A stretch of 64,000 bases of DNA from NCBI RefSeq assembly GCF_033110965.1, contig NZ_CP137003.1, positions 930,001 to 994,000 of the forward strand, in the 5' to 3' direction. Positions 33,862 through 43,099 of this stretch are shown here, piece after piece. Under the pieces are notes generated by a model. The model was not told where the DNA came from. It searched no databases and saw only the letters and a list, made by a program, of their open reading frames with translations. The translations under genes and the position numbers were made by a program. Source of the DNA: Raineyella sp. LH-20 (GTDB lineage: Bacteria; Actinomycetota; Actinomycetes; Propionibacteriales; Propionibacteriaceae). The first letter of the stretch is position 1. Each line of letters begins with the position of its first letter.

Positions 33862-34458
33862 TCAGAACGGAGGCTCGTCGCTCTGCGGCTGACCCCACGG
33901 GTCGGCCATCTGCTCGCGATTGTCCCCGCCGTACGATCCCTGGCCGGACTGACCCCCCGGATTGCCCTGGCCGCCGCCGTAGCCGCCGCCCTGACCACCC
34001 TGGGAGCCGTAGCCACCCTGGTTGCCCTGGTTGCCGTAGCCGCCCTGGCCGCCGCCGAAACCGCCGCCCTGACCACCCTGGCCGCCCTGACCACCCGAGG
34101 ACCGGGTGACGGCGGCGGTGGCGTAGCGCAGCGACGGGCCGACCTCGTCGACCTCCAGCTCGACGACCGTACGACGCTCGCCCTGCTGGGTCTCGTAGCT
34201 GCGCTGGCGCAGGCGCCCCTGCACCAACACCCGCATGCCCTTGCGCAGCGACTCGGCGACGTTCTCGGCCGCCTGGCGCCACACGGAGCAGTTGAGGAAC
34301 AGGGCGTCGCCGTCCTTCCACTCACCGGACTGCCGGTCGAACGTCCGCGGCGTCGAGGCCACGGTGAAGTTCGCGACGGCCGCCCCGGAGGGGAGGAAGC
34401 GCAGCTCGGGGTCGGCGGTGAGGTTACCGACGACGGTGATGACGGTTTCGCCAGCCAT
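33862..34458 (-). CDS. ssb: Single-stranded DNA-binding protein
   Basis: Coats single-stranded DNA in replication and repair as a tetramer; 198 residues. The OB fold fills residues 1-115 ([69 protein letters not shown]). A long Gly/Gln-rich linker of about 65 residues (repeats of GGYGNQG and GGQGG) leads to the acidic partner-binding tip QSDEPPF, as in other actinobacteria. It lies between rpsF and rpsR as usual. Confidence -1.
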   Translation of the reverse strand: MAGETVITVVGNLTADPELRFLPSGAAVANFTVASTPRTFDRQSGEWKDGDALFLNCSVWRQAAENVAESLRKGMRVLVQGRLRQRSYETQQGERRTVVELEVDEVGPSLRYATAAVTRSSGGQGGQGGQGGGFGGGQGGYGNQGNQGGYGSQGGQGGGYGGGQGNPGGQSGQGSYGGDNREQMADPWGQPQSDEPPF

Positions 34459-34606
34459 GAGGGATCTCCAGTCGAGATGGTGGGTGTCCGGTGACCCGAC
34501 GCAGACGTCCTGCGTCAGACGAATCTGACACGTCGGACCGATGCTCCCACCTTGTCACGGGTCACCGACAGTGGGTGCCCCGGCAGGCGGTTCGGGTCAG
34601 AAGGAC

Positions 34607-34900
34607 TCAGGCGTGCAGGTCGGGGCGGAGCACCTTGGTCCGCATGATCTGCTCGTTGATGGTCATCAGACGATCCATCTCCTGGACGGACGCCGGCTCG
34701 GCGGTCAGGTTGATGACCGCGTAGAACGCCTCGGACTTCTTGTTGATGTCGTAGGCGAGCTTCCGCTTGCCCCAGAGGTCGACGTTCTCGACGGTGCCGC
34801 CTTCGCTGGTGATCGTCTCCAGATGCTTGTCCAGCATCGGGGCGACCTGACGGTCATCAGTGTCCGGATCGATGAGGACCATGATCTCGTACTTACGCAT
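34607..34900 (-). CDS. rpsF: 30S ribosomal protein S6
   Basis: Small-subunit protein, 97 residues, first gene of the rpsF-ssb-rpsR-rplI run. The sequence MRKYEIMVLIDPDTDDRQVA, DLWGKRKLAYDINKKSEAFY and MRTKVLRPD is diagnostic. ATG 34900 behind AGGAGG sets the normal N-terminus; an in-frame start further up would add 32 foreign residues. The promoter should lie at 34901-35000, close to the divergent DUF805 gene. Confidence -1.
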   Translation of the reverse strand: MRKYEIMVLIDPDTDDRQVAPMLDKHLETITSEGGTVENVDLWGKRKLAYDINKKSEAFYAVINLTAEPASVQEMDRLMTINEQIMRTKVLRPDLHA

Positions 34901-35185
34901 ACGCGTGTCCCACCTCCTGTGGTCTCTGCGGCCATGGGTCTGTCCCATGGCAGGAGGGCGTGTGCCGGTCCCCGACTCATGGGGAGTGGGGACCAAGGGC
35001 TGATTCTAGCGGCCGACCCGGACCGACACCAATCGTCGGAGAGGCCTCCACGCGGCCCCCTGTTCCCCTACGCTTCTGCCGAGCCCGGCCCTCGACGACC
35101 GATGCCGTGCGGGACGACCTCCCCGCACCGTACGGTGGTCATGAGACCGGGCTCACATACGGTCCCCCCTCAACAGGAGCCAACC

Positions 35186-35599
35186 ATGACCTTCCTCGAA
35201 GCGATCCAGACCTGTTTCCGCAAGTACGTCGACTTCAACGGCCGGGCCGGCCGCGCCGAGTACTGGTACTTCGTCCTGTTCTCCGTCATCGTCAACATCG
35301 TCGCCAGTGGCCTCGACTCGGTCCTCGGCATCGCCGCACAGGGCACCGCCTCGGGCCCGATCGCCGGGCTCGCCAGCCTGGCCCTGCTGCTGCCCGGTCT
35401 GGGCGTGGCCGTCCGCCGGATGCACGACATCGACAAGTCCGGCTGGTGGCTGCTGCTCGTCCTGATCCCCTTCGTGGGCGCGCTCATCGTGATCTTCGCC
35501 TTCCTGATCAAGAAGTCCCAGGAGGGCGACAACCGGTTCGGCCCGGCTCCCACCACCGGCCAGCCGACCCCCGGTCACGCGAACCCGGCCCAGGGCTGA
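35186..35599 (+). CDS. DUF805 membrane protein
   Basis: Small membrane protein of 137 residues with three to four helices. The family pattern is clear: AIQTCFRKYVDFNGRAGRAE then YWYFVLF, and GVAVRRMHDIDKSGWWLLL, ending with KKSQEGDNRFGPAP. DUF805 proteins (YhaH-type) are widespread and without assigned role. ATG 35186 follows CAGGAG. A 19-bp-stem terminator follows the gene. Confidence -1.
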   Translation: MTFLEAIQTCFRKYVDFNGRAGRAEYWYFVLFSVIVNIVASGLDSVLGIAAQGTASGPIAGLASLALLLPGLGVAVRRMHDIDKSGWWLLLVLIPFVGALIVIFAFLIKKSQEGDNRFGPAPTTGQPTPGHANPAQG

Positions 35600-35623
35600 T
35601 CCTCCCCGGCACCACATCCCCGC

Positions 35624-35664
35624 ACCACGACGGCCCGGCGCGCTGCGCGCCGGGCCGTCGTGGT
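35624..35664 (+). terminator. Strong terminator hairpin
   Basis: A perfect 19-bp stem (35624-35642 with 35646-35664, core GGCCCGGCGCG/CGCGCCGGGCC) with a CTG loop, 25 bases after the DUF805 stop. The FadD-like gene converges from the right about 105 bases away and may use it too. Confidence -1.
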
Positions 35665-35768
35665 CAGTGCCTCGATCCTGCGGCGATGCGCTCTGTCGTA
35701 CCCCGATCCTGCGGCGATGCGCACGGTCCCGCGGTCGCCGCAAGGGTCCGTACGGTCCGGAGCATCGC

Positions 35769-37643
35769 TCAGTGGTCGCCGTTCAACCGGTGCAGCGCCT
35801 GGTCGGCAGCCTCCCGGGCGTGCTCGGCGGCGCCCTTGGCCGCCTGTCGGGCCGCCGCGATCCGCTCGTACATCTCGTCGACGACCGCCGCGAAACGCTT
35901 CTCCACCGCCCGCCGACGCACCTTCAGGGTCGGGGTGAGCAGCCCGTTCTCCATCGTGAACTCATCGAAGATCACCCGCAGGTCGCGGATCTTCTCCTGG
36001 TGCGGCAGCCTGGCCGAGACCTTCTCCACCCGCCGGCGCAGTTCGGCGAGCACAGCGGGATGCGCCACCAGGTCCTCCCGCGTGTCGTACGCGATGGCGT
36101 GCGCCTCCGCCCATGCCTCCAGCTCGCCCACGTCGGGCGAGATCAGCACGGTGACGCACGGCCGGTCGTCGCCGACCAGCACCGCATGGGCGATGAACGG
36201 GTCGGCGCCCAACTCCTCCTCGATCGGGCCGGGGGCGATGTTCTTGCCCTGGCGGGTGACGATCAGGTCCTTCAGGCGGTCGGTCACCACCAGGTAGCCG
36301 TCCACGTCGAAGTGCCCGATGTCGCCGGTCCGCAGCCATCCGTCGTGGAGGACCGCGGCGGTCGCCTCCGCGTCGTTCCAGTAGCCGGCCATCAGGTTGG
36401 GACCCCGGTACTCGATCTCACCGTCGCCCTCCGCGAGGTCGCCACTGTCCACCCCGGGCACCGGCACGATCCGGATCTGCGAACCCGGCATCGGCCGGCC
36501 CACAGATCCGAACCGCACCTGGCCGGGCGCGTTGTAGGACATCAGCGGAGCCGCCTCGGTCATCCCGTAGCCGGTGGTGATCAGCATCCCGCAGGCCCAG
36601 AAGAACTCCTCGACCTCCCGGCGCAGCGGGGCACCGCCGGCGACCATCAGCTTCTTCTGCCCGCCCAGGGCGTGGCGCACCTTCGACAGCACCAGCAGGT
36701 CAGCCAGCGCGAGCCGACCGCGCAGCAGCGGATCGGCCCGCAGCCCGGCCCGGCCGGCCCGCTGGGCCGCCAGGCCGGTCGCCACCGCCCAGTCGAGCAG
36801 TCGCCGCTTCAGCGGCGAGGACGCCTGCTCCCGTACGGTGCTCAGCACCCGCTCGTAGACCATCGGCACCATCACCATCAGTGACGTACGGGCCCGGGGC
36901 ATCATCACCGGCAGGGTGCGGGTGTCGGTGACGTACGTGTTGCTCGCGCCGGCGGCCAGCACGCAGAAGGTCCAGGCCCGCTCCAGCGCGTGCGCCAGTG
37001 GCAGGAAGCACAGGCTGCTGTCCTCCGGCGTGATCCCGAAGCTCTCCTGGACCACGGCGATCTCGGACAGGAACGCGCCGTGGGAGAGCATCACCCCCTT
37101 CGGGGTGCCGGTGGTGCCGGAGGTGTAGATGATCGTCGCCAGGCACCCGGGGCGCAGTTCCTCACGGCGCCGCCGGACCTCGTCGTACGCCTCGGGCGCC
37201 GGGTCCTCGGACAGATCCTCGTCGTCCATCACGACGACCCGCTCCAGGTCGGGCAGGTCGGCGCGCACCTGGGCGATCCGGTCGGCCTCCAGCACGGATC
37301 CGCAGAACACCCAGCGGGCGCCGGAACTCGCCAGGATGATCCGGGCCTGTTCGGCGGTGGAGGTCTGGTAGATCGGCACCACGATCGCCCCGATCGACAG
37401 CGTCGCCAGGTCGACGACGGTCCACATCGGTGAGTTCGGGGCGAAGATCGCCACCCGGTCCCCGACCTCGACCCCGTCGGCGACCAGCCGGGACGCGGTG
37501 GCCTCCCGCGCGAGCGCCAGCTCGGCGTAGGTCATCGTCGCCCAGCCGTCGTCCGTCCAGACCCGAGTGGCGATCCGGGACGGATGGGCAGCCACCGAGT
37601 TCCGGATCAGGTCGGAGATCGAGCGGGGCATGGTGGGGATCAT
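35769..37643 (-). CDS. Long-chain fatty acid-CoA ligase (AMP-forming)
   Basis: Activates fatty acids to acyl-CoA through an acyl-adenylate; 624 residues. The AMP-binding core is intact: ATIIYTSGTTGTPKGVMLSH near residues 168-187, GYGMTEAAPLMSYN, WLRTGDIGHFDVDGYLVVTD and DRLKDLIVTRQGKNIAPGPI with the Lys region. The C-terminal lid ends in FTMENGLLTPTLKVRR. It resembles the FAA1/FadD15-type long-chain ligases. It overlaps the upstream aldo/keto reductase gene as ATGA (start 37643). It stands back to back with the lipid-type genes at 39596-43017 and could supply their acyl-CoA; that link is inferred. Confidence -1.
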   Translation of the reverse strand: MIPTMPRSISDLIRNSVAAHPSRIATRVWTDDGWATMTYAELALAREATASRLVADGVEVGDRVAIFAPNSPMWTVVDLATLSIGAIVVPIYQTSTAEQARIILASSGARWVFCGSVLEADRIAQVRADLPDLERVVVMDDEDLSEDPAPEAYDEVRRRREELRPGCLATIIYTSGTTGTPKGVMLSHGAFLSEIAVVQESFGITPEDSSLCFLPLAHALERAWTFCVLAAGASNTYVTDTRTLPVMMPRARTSLMVMVPMVYERVLSTVREQASSPLKRRLLDWAVATGLAAQRAGRAGLRADPLLRGRLALADLLVLSKVRHALGGQKKLMVAGGAPLRREVEEFFWACGMLITTGYGMTEAAPLMSYNAPGQVRFGSVGRPMPGSQIRIVPVPGVDSGDLAEGDGEIEYRGPNLMAGYWNDAEATAAVLHDGWLRTGDIGHFDVDGYLVVTDRLKDLIVTRQGKNIAPGPIEEELGADPFIAHAVLVGDDRPCVTVLISPDVGELEAWAEAHAIAYDTREDLVAHPAVLAELRRRVEKVSARLPHQEKIRDLRVIFDEFTMENGLLTPTLKVRRRAVEKRFAAVVDEMYERIAAARQAAKGAAEHAREAADQALHRLNGDH

Positions 37644-38698
37644 TCCCGGGTCTGTTCGGCCCAGAGGTCGATCCCGGACTCGACGGCGTACGCCTCGATC
37701 GCCGTCAGCTCCTCCTGGGTGAAGTCGAGGTGCGACAGGGCGCCGAGGTTGTCCTCGAGCTGGCCGACGCTGGAGGCGCCGATCAGGGTGGACGACATCC
37801 GCGGGTCACGCAGCACCCAGGACAGCGCCATCTGGGCCAGGCTCTGGCCGCGGCCGCGGGCGATCTCGTTCAGGCCGCGGACCCGCTCGAGGGTCGCCTC
37901 GTTGAGCCAGTGGGTGTTGAACGAGGAGTGCATCGCGGCCCGGGAGTCCTCGGGGATGCCGTGCAGGTAGCGGTCCGTCAGCAGCCCCTGGCCGAGCGCG
38001 GTGAAGGCGATGCAGCCCATCCCCTGCTGCTCCAGCTCGTCGAGCAGACCGGTCTCGATCCACCGGTTGAACAGGTTGTACGACGGCTGGTGGATCAGCA
38101 GCGGGGTGCCCAGGTCGGCGGCGATCCGGGCGGCCTCCGCGGTCTTCGCCGCGGAGTAGGAGGAGATCCCGACGTAGAGCGCCTTGCCGGAGCGTACGGC
38201 CTGGTCGAGGGCCATCATGGTCTCCTCGATCGGGGTCTCCGGGTCGAAGCGGTGGCTGTAGAAGATGTCCACGTAGTCCAGGCCCATCCGCTCCAGCGAC
38301 TGGTCGAGCGAGGCGAGCACGTACTTGCGCGACCCGCCGCCCTGACCGTACGGGCCGGGCCACATGTCCCAGCCGGCCTTGGTGGAAATGATCAGCTCGT
38401 CGCGGTAGGGCTTGAGATCGGTGCGCAGGAACTGGCCGAAGTTGATCTCCGCGGCGCCGTACGGCGGGCCGTAGTTGTTCGCCAGGTCGAAATGGGTGAT
38501 CCCGGCGTCGAAGGCGCGGTGCAGGATTTCGCGCTGGTGGCCGAGCAGGTGGTGGTCGCCGAAGTTGTGCCACAGGCCGAGGGACAGCACGGGAAGCTTC
38601 AGTCCCCACTTCCCGACCCGGCGATAGACCATCGCGCCTGGGCGATCCGGGTCGTAGCGGTCCTCGGCAGCGACATAGGGTGTTCCGGAGAGCATCAT
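37640..38698 (-). CDS. Aldo/keto reductase, YghZ (Gpr)-like
   Basis: NADPH-dependent reductase of 352 residues, TIM barrel. Catalytic residues are visible: HFDLANNYGPPYGAAEINFG (Asp, Tyr), ELIISTKAGWDMWPGPYG (Lys) and DIFYSHRFDPETP (His). These segments match the YghZ / L-glyceraldehyde-3-phosphate reductase group and the potassium-channel beta-subunit relatives. Three in-frame ATGs (38707, 38698, 38695) compete; 38698 is 11 bases from GGAGGA, while 38707 is only two bases away. It is co-translated with the CoA ligase and divergent from nfo. Confidence -1.
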   Translation of the reverse strand: MMLSGTPYVAAEDRYDPDRPGAMVYRRVGKWGLKLPVLSLGLWHNFGDHHLLGHQREILHRAFDAGITHFDLANNYGPPYGAAEINFGQFLRTDLKPYRDELIISTKAGWDMWPGPYGQGGGSRKYVLASLDQSLERMGLDYVDIFYSHRFDPETPIEETMMALDQAVRSGKALYVGISSYSAAKTAEAARIAADLGTPLLIHQPSYNLFNRWIETGLLDELEQQGMGCIAFTALGQGLLTDRYLHGIPEDSRAAMHSSFNTHWLNEATLERVRGLNEIARGRGQSLAQMALSWVLRDPRMSSTLIGASSVGQLEDNLGALSHLDFTQEELTAIEAYAVESGIDLWAEQTRE

Positions 38699-38772
38699 GG
38701 CGCCCATTGTCCTCCGTCCCGTCCGGCGGCGTGCAGCGAACCCCCGGCCTCGCGCCGGGCTAGGGTCGGCCC

Positions 38773-39576
38773 ATGGCTGAACTCCCGGTGCCGGTCGGTG
38801 CCCACGTCGATGCCGCCACGTCCCTCGACGAGGCGCGAGCCGTCGGGATCCACGTGGTCCAGATCTTCATCGGTGATCCGCAGGGCTGGAAGAAGCCCAC
38901 GCTGGACGTCGAGGGCGGGCCCGCCGCGCTGCGCGAAGCGCTCGGCGAGGCCGGCGTCACCGCGTACGTCCATGCGCCGTACGTCATCAACGTCGCCTCC
39001 ACCAACAACCGGATCCGGATCCCGTCGCGCAAGCTGCTCCAGCAGACGTTGCACGCCGCCGCGGAGATCGGTGCGGCCGGGGTGATCGTCCACGGCGGGC
39101 ACGTCACCGCCGAGGACGAGCCCGGCCAGGGCGTCGAGAACTGGCACAAGGCGGTCGCGGGCTGCGAGATCCCGGTGCCGTTGCTGATCGAGAACACCGC
39201 CGGCGGCGCCCATGCGATGGCCCGCCGGCTCGACGCGCTGGCCGCGCTGTGGACGGCCATCTCGGCCGCGGAGGGCGCCGAGCAGATCGGCTTCTGCCTC
39301 GACACCTGCCATGCTTTCGCCGCCGGACTGGACCTGACCAGCGTGGTCGACGACGTCCGGGCCATCACCGGCCGGATCGACCTGGTGCATCTCAACGACT
39401 CCCGCGGCGCGGCCGGGTCGGGGGCGGACCGACACGCCAACCTCGGTGAGGGGCTGATCGACGCCACCGAATTGGTCGGTGTGGTCCGCGCCGCCGGGGT
39501 GCCCGCCATCCTGGAGACACCCGGCGGGATCGACGAGCGCCGGGCGGATCTCGCCTGGCTGCGTGAGCACCTCTGA
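38773..39576 (+). CDS. nfo: Deoxyribonuclease IV (endonuclease IV)
   Basis: AP endonuclease of base-excision repair, 267 residues, zinc TIM barrel. Metal-site motifs: VGAHVDAATSLDEAR, TAYVHAPYVINVAS, VIVHGGHVT, LLIENTAGGA, GFCLDTCHAFAAG, VHLNDSRGAAGSGADRHANL and the closing ILETPGG. All expected His/Glu/Asp ligands are present. The SDR gene starts 19 bases after its stop, so the repair gene may be transcribed together with the lipid-type genes, which is an odd mixture. Confidence -1.
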   Translation: MAELPVPVGAHVDAATSLDEARAVGIHVVQIFIGDPQGWKKPTLDVEGGPAALREALGEAGVTAYVHAPYVINVASTNNRIRIPSRKLLQQTLHAAAEIGAAGVIVHGGHVTAEDEPGQGVENWHKAVAGCEIPVPLLIENTAGGAHAMARRLDALAALWTAISAAEGAEQIGFCLDTCHAFAAGLDLTSVVDDVRAITGRIDLVHLNDSRGAAGSGADRHANLGEGLIDATELVGVVRAAGVPAILETPGGIDERRADLAWLREHL

Positions 39577-39595
39577 CCCCGATAGGCTGCCGAAC

Positions 39596-40381
39596 ATGGG
39601 AACTGCGCTGATCACCGGGGGGACCTCGGGCATCGGGGCCGCGTACGCGCGGGCGCTGGCCGAGCGGGGTGACCACCTGGTGCTGGTCGCGCGGGACCAC
39701 GCCCGGCTGGAGGACGAGGCGGCCCGGTTGCGGGCCACGTACGGGGTGCAGGTGGAGGTGCTGCAGGCCGATCTGGCGGACCGTACGCAGGTGAACACGG
39801 TCATCGCCCGACTGGAGTCCACGGTCGACCCGATCACCACCTTCATCAACAACGCCGGCTTCGGGCTGCACGCCGACCTGCTCACCTCCGACACCGAGAG
39901 CGACGAACGGGCGTTCGAGGTGATGATCCGTGCGGTCTATCTGCTCGGCGGCGCGGCTGCCCGGACCATGCTGCGACACGGCAGCGGGGAGATCATCAAC
40001 ACCTCCTCGTCGGCGGCGTTCATCACCACCGGCAACTACTCGGCGGTGAAGGCCTGGGTGCTGACCTACACCGAGGCGCTGGCCACCCAGCTGCACGGCA
40101 GCAAGGTCCACGTCACGGCGTTCTGCCCCGGTTGGGTGCACACCGAGTTCCACCAGCGGGCCGAGATCGATTCCTCCAAGCTGCCCTCCATCGTCTGGAT
40201 CGACGCCGACAAGGCGGTCCGCGAGGCGCTGGACGCCGCCCGGAAGGGCCGGGTGATCTGTGTGCCGACGCCGCAGTGGAAGATCGCCGTCGGGCTGGCC
40301 CGGGTGGTGCCGCGCAGCGCCATCCGGTGGGTCTCCAGCAAGCTGATCAGTTCCCGGGCGAAGGTCTCCGATGTCCGTTGA
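39596..40381 (+). CDS. Short-chain dehydrogenase/reductase, first gene of a putative ether-lipid operon
   Basis: NAD(P)-dependent SDR, 261 residues. The cofactor loop is TALITGGTSGIGAAYARALA, NNAG is present (FINNAGFG), and the active site reads NTSSSAAF with YSAVK (Tyr-x3-Lys). The C-terminus continues past the core (WKIAVGLARVVPRSAIRWVS), as in membrane-associated lipid SDRs of the DHRS7B / YqjQ type. Position before a PlsC-type acyltransferase and an alkyl-DHAP-synthase-like flavoprotein suggests an acyl/alkyl-DHAP reductase role, by analogy with the mammalian SDR of that step. This is inferred from neighbours, not from the sequence. ATG 39596. Confidence -1.
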   Translation: MGTALITGGTSGIGAAYARALAERGDHLVLVARDHARLEDEAARLRATYGVQVEVLQADLADRTQVNTVIARLESTVDPITTFINNAGFGLHADLLTSDTESDERAFEVMIRAVYLLGGAAARTMLRHGSGEIINTSSSAAFITTGNYSAVKAWVLTYTEALATQLHGSKVHVTAFCPGWVHTEFHQRAEIDSSKLPSIVWIDADKAVREALDAARKGRVICVPTPQWKIAVGLARVVPRSAIRWVSSKLISSRAKVSDVR

Positions 40382-40441
40382 GGTGCCGTACGCCCCCGGT
40401 CCCCGGTGGGCGACCAGGGATGCGGGTCTTAAGGTGATGCA

Positions 40442-41281
40442 GTGAGCACCGGACATCGCCGCTACACCTCGGCCAGCTGGGCGATGGCCCGTTTCGTCGC
40501 CCAGCGGGGCTTCATGAAGCCGCTGTTCTGGAGTCTGCTGAACGTCCACGTGCACGGCAAGAGCAACCTGGCCGGCATGTCCGGCCCGTACATCGCAGTG
40601 GCCAACCACTCCAGTCACCTGGACGGCCCGCTGGTGATGAGCTCACTGCCGTCCCGGCTGACCCGCTACCTCGCCACCGGTGCGGCAGCCGACTACTTCT
40701 TCACCAGCCCGATCAAGGCCTTCGCCCCGGTGATGTTCGTCAACGCCTTCCCGGTGGACCGCGGCGGCGGCCGGTCGAAGCACAAGGGCCTGTCCGGCAA
40801 CCTGCTCACCGAGGGCGTGCCGATCATGCTGTTCCCCGAGGGCACCCGCTCCCGCAGCGGCGCGATGGCGGCGTTCAAGCCCGGCCCGGCCGCGCTGTGC
40901 ATCTCCCGCAACGTCCCGGCGATCCCGATCGCCATCGTCGGCGCGCACCTGGCGATGCCGACCAACTCGGCGCTGCCGAAGTCCGGCCGGCCCGACGTCC
41001 ACATCGTGCTCGGCAAGCCGATGTGGGCCGAGAAGGGCGAGACGGCGCGCAAGTTCGCCGACCGGATGCACGACCAGGTGCTGCGGATGCACGACTCGAT
41101 GGCACTGGCGACCGGGTTCCCGACGATGGCGGACTACGCCGCCGAGGCCGAACGGGTGCAGCAGGAGCAGAAGGCGATCGAGGCCGACCGATCCACCGCG
41201 GACGTACAGGCCGACGACAGCAACCACGCAGGGGCGGACCGCCCGGCCACGCGTGACCGTGAGCGGAAGGACAACCAATGA
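40442..41281 (+). CDS. PlsC-type lysophospholipid / DHAP acyltransferase
   Basis: Acyl-CoA or acyl-ACP dependent acyltransferase, 279 residues. The four acyltransferase motifs are visible: AVANHSSHLDGPLV (HX4D catalytic pair near residue 55), VNAFPVDRGGG, IMLFPEGTRSRSG and VPAIPIAIVG. The C-terminal 60 residues are charged and probably disordered. Homologues usually acylate position 2 of 1-acylglycerol-3-phosphate; next to an alkyl-DHAP-synthase-like gene, acylation of dihydroxyacetone phosphate is an alternative. The stop overlaps the next start as ATGA. GTG 40442 is used. Confidence -1.
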   Translation: MSTGHRRYTSASWAMARFVAQRGFMKPLFWSLLNVHVHGKSNLAGMSGPYIAVANHSSHLDGPLVMSSLPSRLTRYLATGAAADYFFTSPIKAFAPVMFVNAFPVDRGGGRSKHKGLSGNLLTEGVPIMLFPEGTRSRSGAMAAFKPGPAALCISRNVPAIPIAIVGAHLAMPTNSALPKSGRPDVHIVLGKPMWAEKGETARKFADRMHDQVLRMHDSMALATGFPTMADYAAEAERVQQEQKAIEADRSTADVQADDSNHAGADRPATRDRERKDNQ

Positions 41282-43017
41282 CCGGCGTCAAGCACCAGAA
41301 GTGGTGGGGGTGGGGTGTCGAGGGGATCGGCTTCAGCCCGGAGGGCAAGCCGAACTTCGCCCCCTTCGTGAAGAAGCAGATCGGCCTGGACATCTCCGAT
41401 CCGGGCACCCCGCCGAAGTTCGAGGACCTCGACGTGCCGGCACCGGTGGTCGACGCCGGCTTGCGCGAGCAGCTGCTCGGCATCGTCGGTGAGCGGTTCC
41501 TCCTCGAGGACGACCTCGACCGGATCGTGCACACCTTCGGCAAAGGCGTCCGCGACCTGATCCGGATCCGTCGCGGCGACCTGCGTCGGGTCGTCGACCT
41601 GGTCGTCTATCCGGCCGACGAGTCACAGGTGCAGCGGATCGTCGACGCCTGTGTCGACGCCGACGCCGTGCTGATCCCGTTCGGCGGCGGCTCCAACATC
41701 GTCGGCGCCCTGGAGCCGGAGCCGGCCGAGCGGCGTACGGTCGTGTCGGTCGACCTGGGCCGGATGACGAAGGTGCTGGAGATCGACGACGAGTCCGGGC
41801 TGGCCCGGATCCAGGCCGGCGCGCTCGGCCCGCAGATCGAGGAGCAGCTCGGCCGACGCGGCTGGACGATGGGCCACTTCCCCGACTCGTTCACCCACTC
41901 CACCCTCGGTGGCTGGATCGCCACCCGCTCGACCGGCATGCAGTCCGACAAGTACGGCGACATCGCCGACATCGTCAAGGGCCTGCGAGCCGTACGCCAC
42001 GGCGACGTGTTGGCGCTGCGGCCACTGCCGTCGACCTCCTCGGGCCCCAGCGTCAAGGAGATGATCCTCGGCTCGGAGGGGCGTCTCGGCATCATCACCG
42101 AGGCCTGGGTGAACGTCCACCGGGTGCCCGAGGTGCGCGAGATCGTCGGCTACTTCTTCCCCGACTTCACCTCCGGCCTGCAGGCGATGCACGCGATCAA
42201 CACCTCCGACGCGCATGTCACGGTGTCGAGGGTCTCCGACGCGCCGGAGACGCAGTTCTCCTTCGCCACCCAGCGGGCCCAGCACGGCGTGCAGAAGATC
42301 GTGATGAGCGGGCTCTTCGGCTACCTCAAGCGCCGCGGCTGGGACCTCGACCAGATGTGCCTGTCGTACGTCGGCTTCGAGGGCGGCCGCCGCTATGTGA
42401 AGCAGAACCAGGCCATCGTCAAGCAGATCGTCAAGGCGCACGGCGGCATCGTCGTGGGCACCGGCGTCGGCGCGGTGTACGACTCCAAGAAGTTCCAGAC
42501 GCCCTACATCCGTGACTTCCTGCTGGACCGGGGCGCGACGGCCGACGTGTCGGAGACCACCACCCCGTGGTCGAATCTGCAGAACCTCTACGACACCACC
42601 ATCGAGGCGGCGAAGCAGGCGTTCGAGAAGGCGAAGACGCAGGGCTTCGTCATGTGCCACTTCGCGCACTCCTACCACAGCGGCGCCTGCCTCTACTTCA
42701 CCTTCGCCATCCCCGACACCGACGCGGACAGCACCTACCGCAACTACGACATGGTGAAGCGCGCCATCCAGCAGAACTTCATGGACGTCGGCGCGACGGT
42801 CTCCCACCACCACGGCGTCGGCAGCGAGCACACGCCCTGGCTGGCCGAGGACATCTCCGCGGCGGGCACCGCGCTGCAGCGGGTGCTGCTGGAGGGGGCC
42901 GACCCGGGCCGCAACTTCAACCCGGGCAAGATCCTCCACGACGGCAAGCCCGGTGTGGCCACGCACTCGTACGACGCCCCGCTGCCGGGCGGGGTGCCGG
43001 GCACGCCGGTCGACTGA
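41278..43017 (+). CDS. Alkyl-dihydroxyacetonephosphate synthase-like FAD protein
   Basis: Flavoprotein of 579 residues, VAO/GlcD-type FAD fold plus a cap, closest by motifs to alkylglycerone-phosphate synthase (AGPS), which swaps the acyl chain of acyl-DHAP for a fatty alcohol to make the ether bond. FAD loop: PFGGGSNIVGALEPE. AGPS-specific segments are kept: MGHFPDSFTHSTLGGWIATR then STGMQSDKYGDIADIV; SRVSDAPETQFSF (the Arg); SGACLYFTFAI (the Tyr); and VSHHHGVGSEHTPWL, the catalytic triple His. The N-terminal KWWGWG start is also typical of AGPS homologues. It is co-translated with the acyltransferase. Mycobacterial AgpS relatives exist with unproven activity, so the reaction here is likely but untested. 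Confidence -1.
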   Translation: MTGVKHQKWWGWGVEGIGFSPEGKPNFAPFVKKQIGLDISDPGTPPKFEDLDVPAPVVDAGLREQLLGIVGERFLLEDDLDRIVHTFGKGVRDLIRIRRGDLRRVVDLVVYPADESQVQRIVDACVDADAVLIPFGGGSNIVGALEPEPAERRTVVSVDLGRMTKVLEIDDESGLARIQAGALGPQIEEQLGRRGWTMGHFPDSFTHSTLGGWIATRSTGMQSDKYGDIADIVKGLRAVRHGDVLALRPLPSTSSGPSVKEMILGSEGRLGIITEAWVNVHRVPEVREIVGYFFPDFTSGLQAMHAINTSDAHVTVSRVSDAPETQFSFATQRAQHGVQKIVMSGLFGYLKRRGWDLDQMCLSYVGFEGGRRYVKQNQAIVKQIVKAHGGIVVGTGVGAVYDSKKFQTPYIRDFLLDRGATADVSETTTPWSNLQNLYDTTIEAAKQAFEKAKTQGFVMCHFAHSYHSGACLYFTFAIPDTDADSTYRNYDMVKRAIQQNFMDVGATVSHHHGVGSEHTPWLAEDISAAGTALQRVLLEGADPGRNFNPGKILHDGKPGVATHSYDAPLPGGVPGTPVD

Positions 43018-43099
43018 GCTCCGGCGGGTCCATCGATCTCGGTCCGACGGCGATGGCGACGCGCCCCCCAGGGGTGTCGTCGTCGGACGGCTCTTTCCG

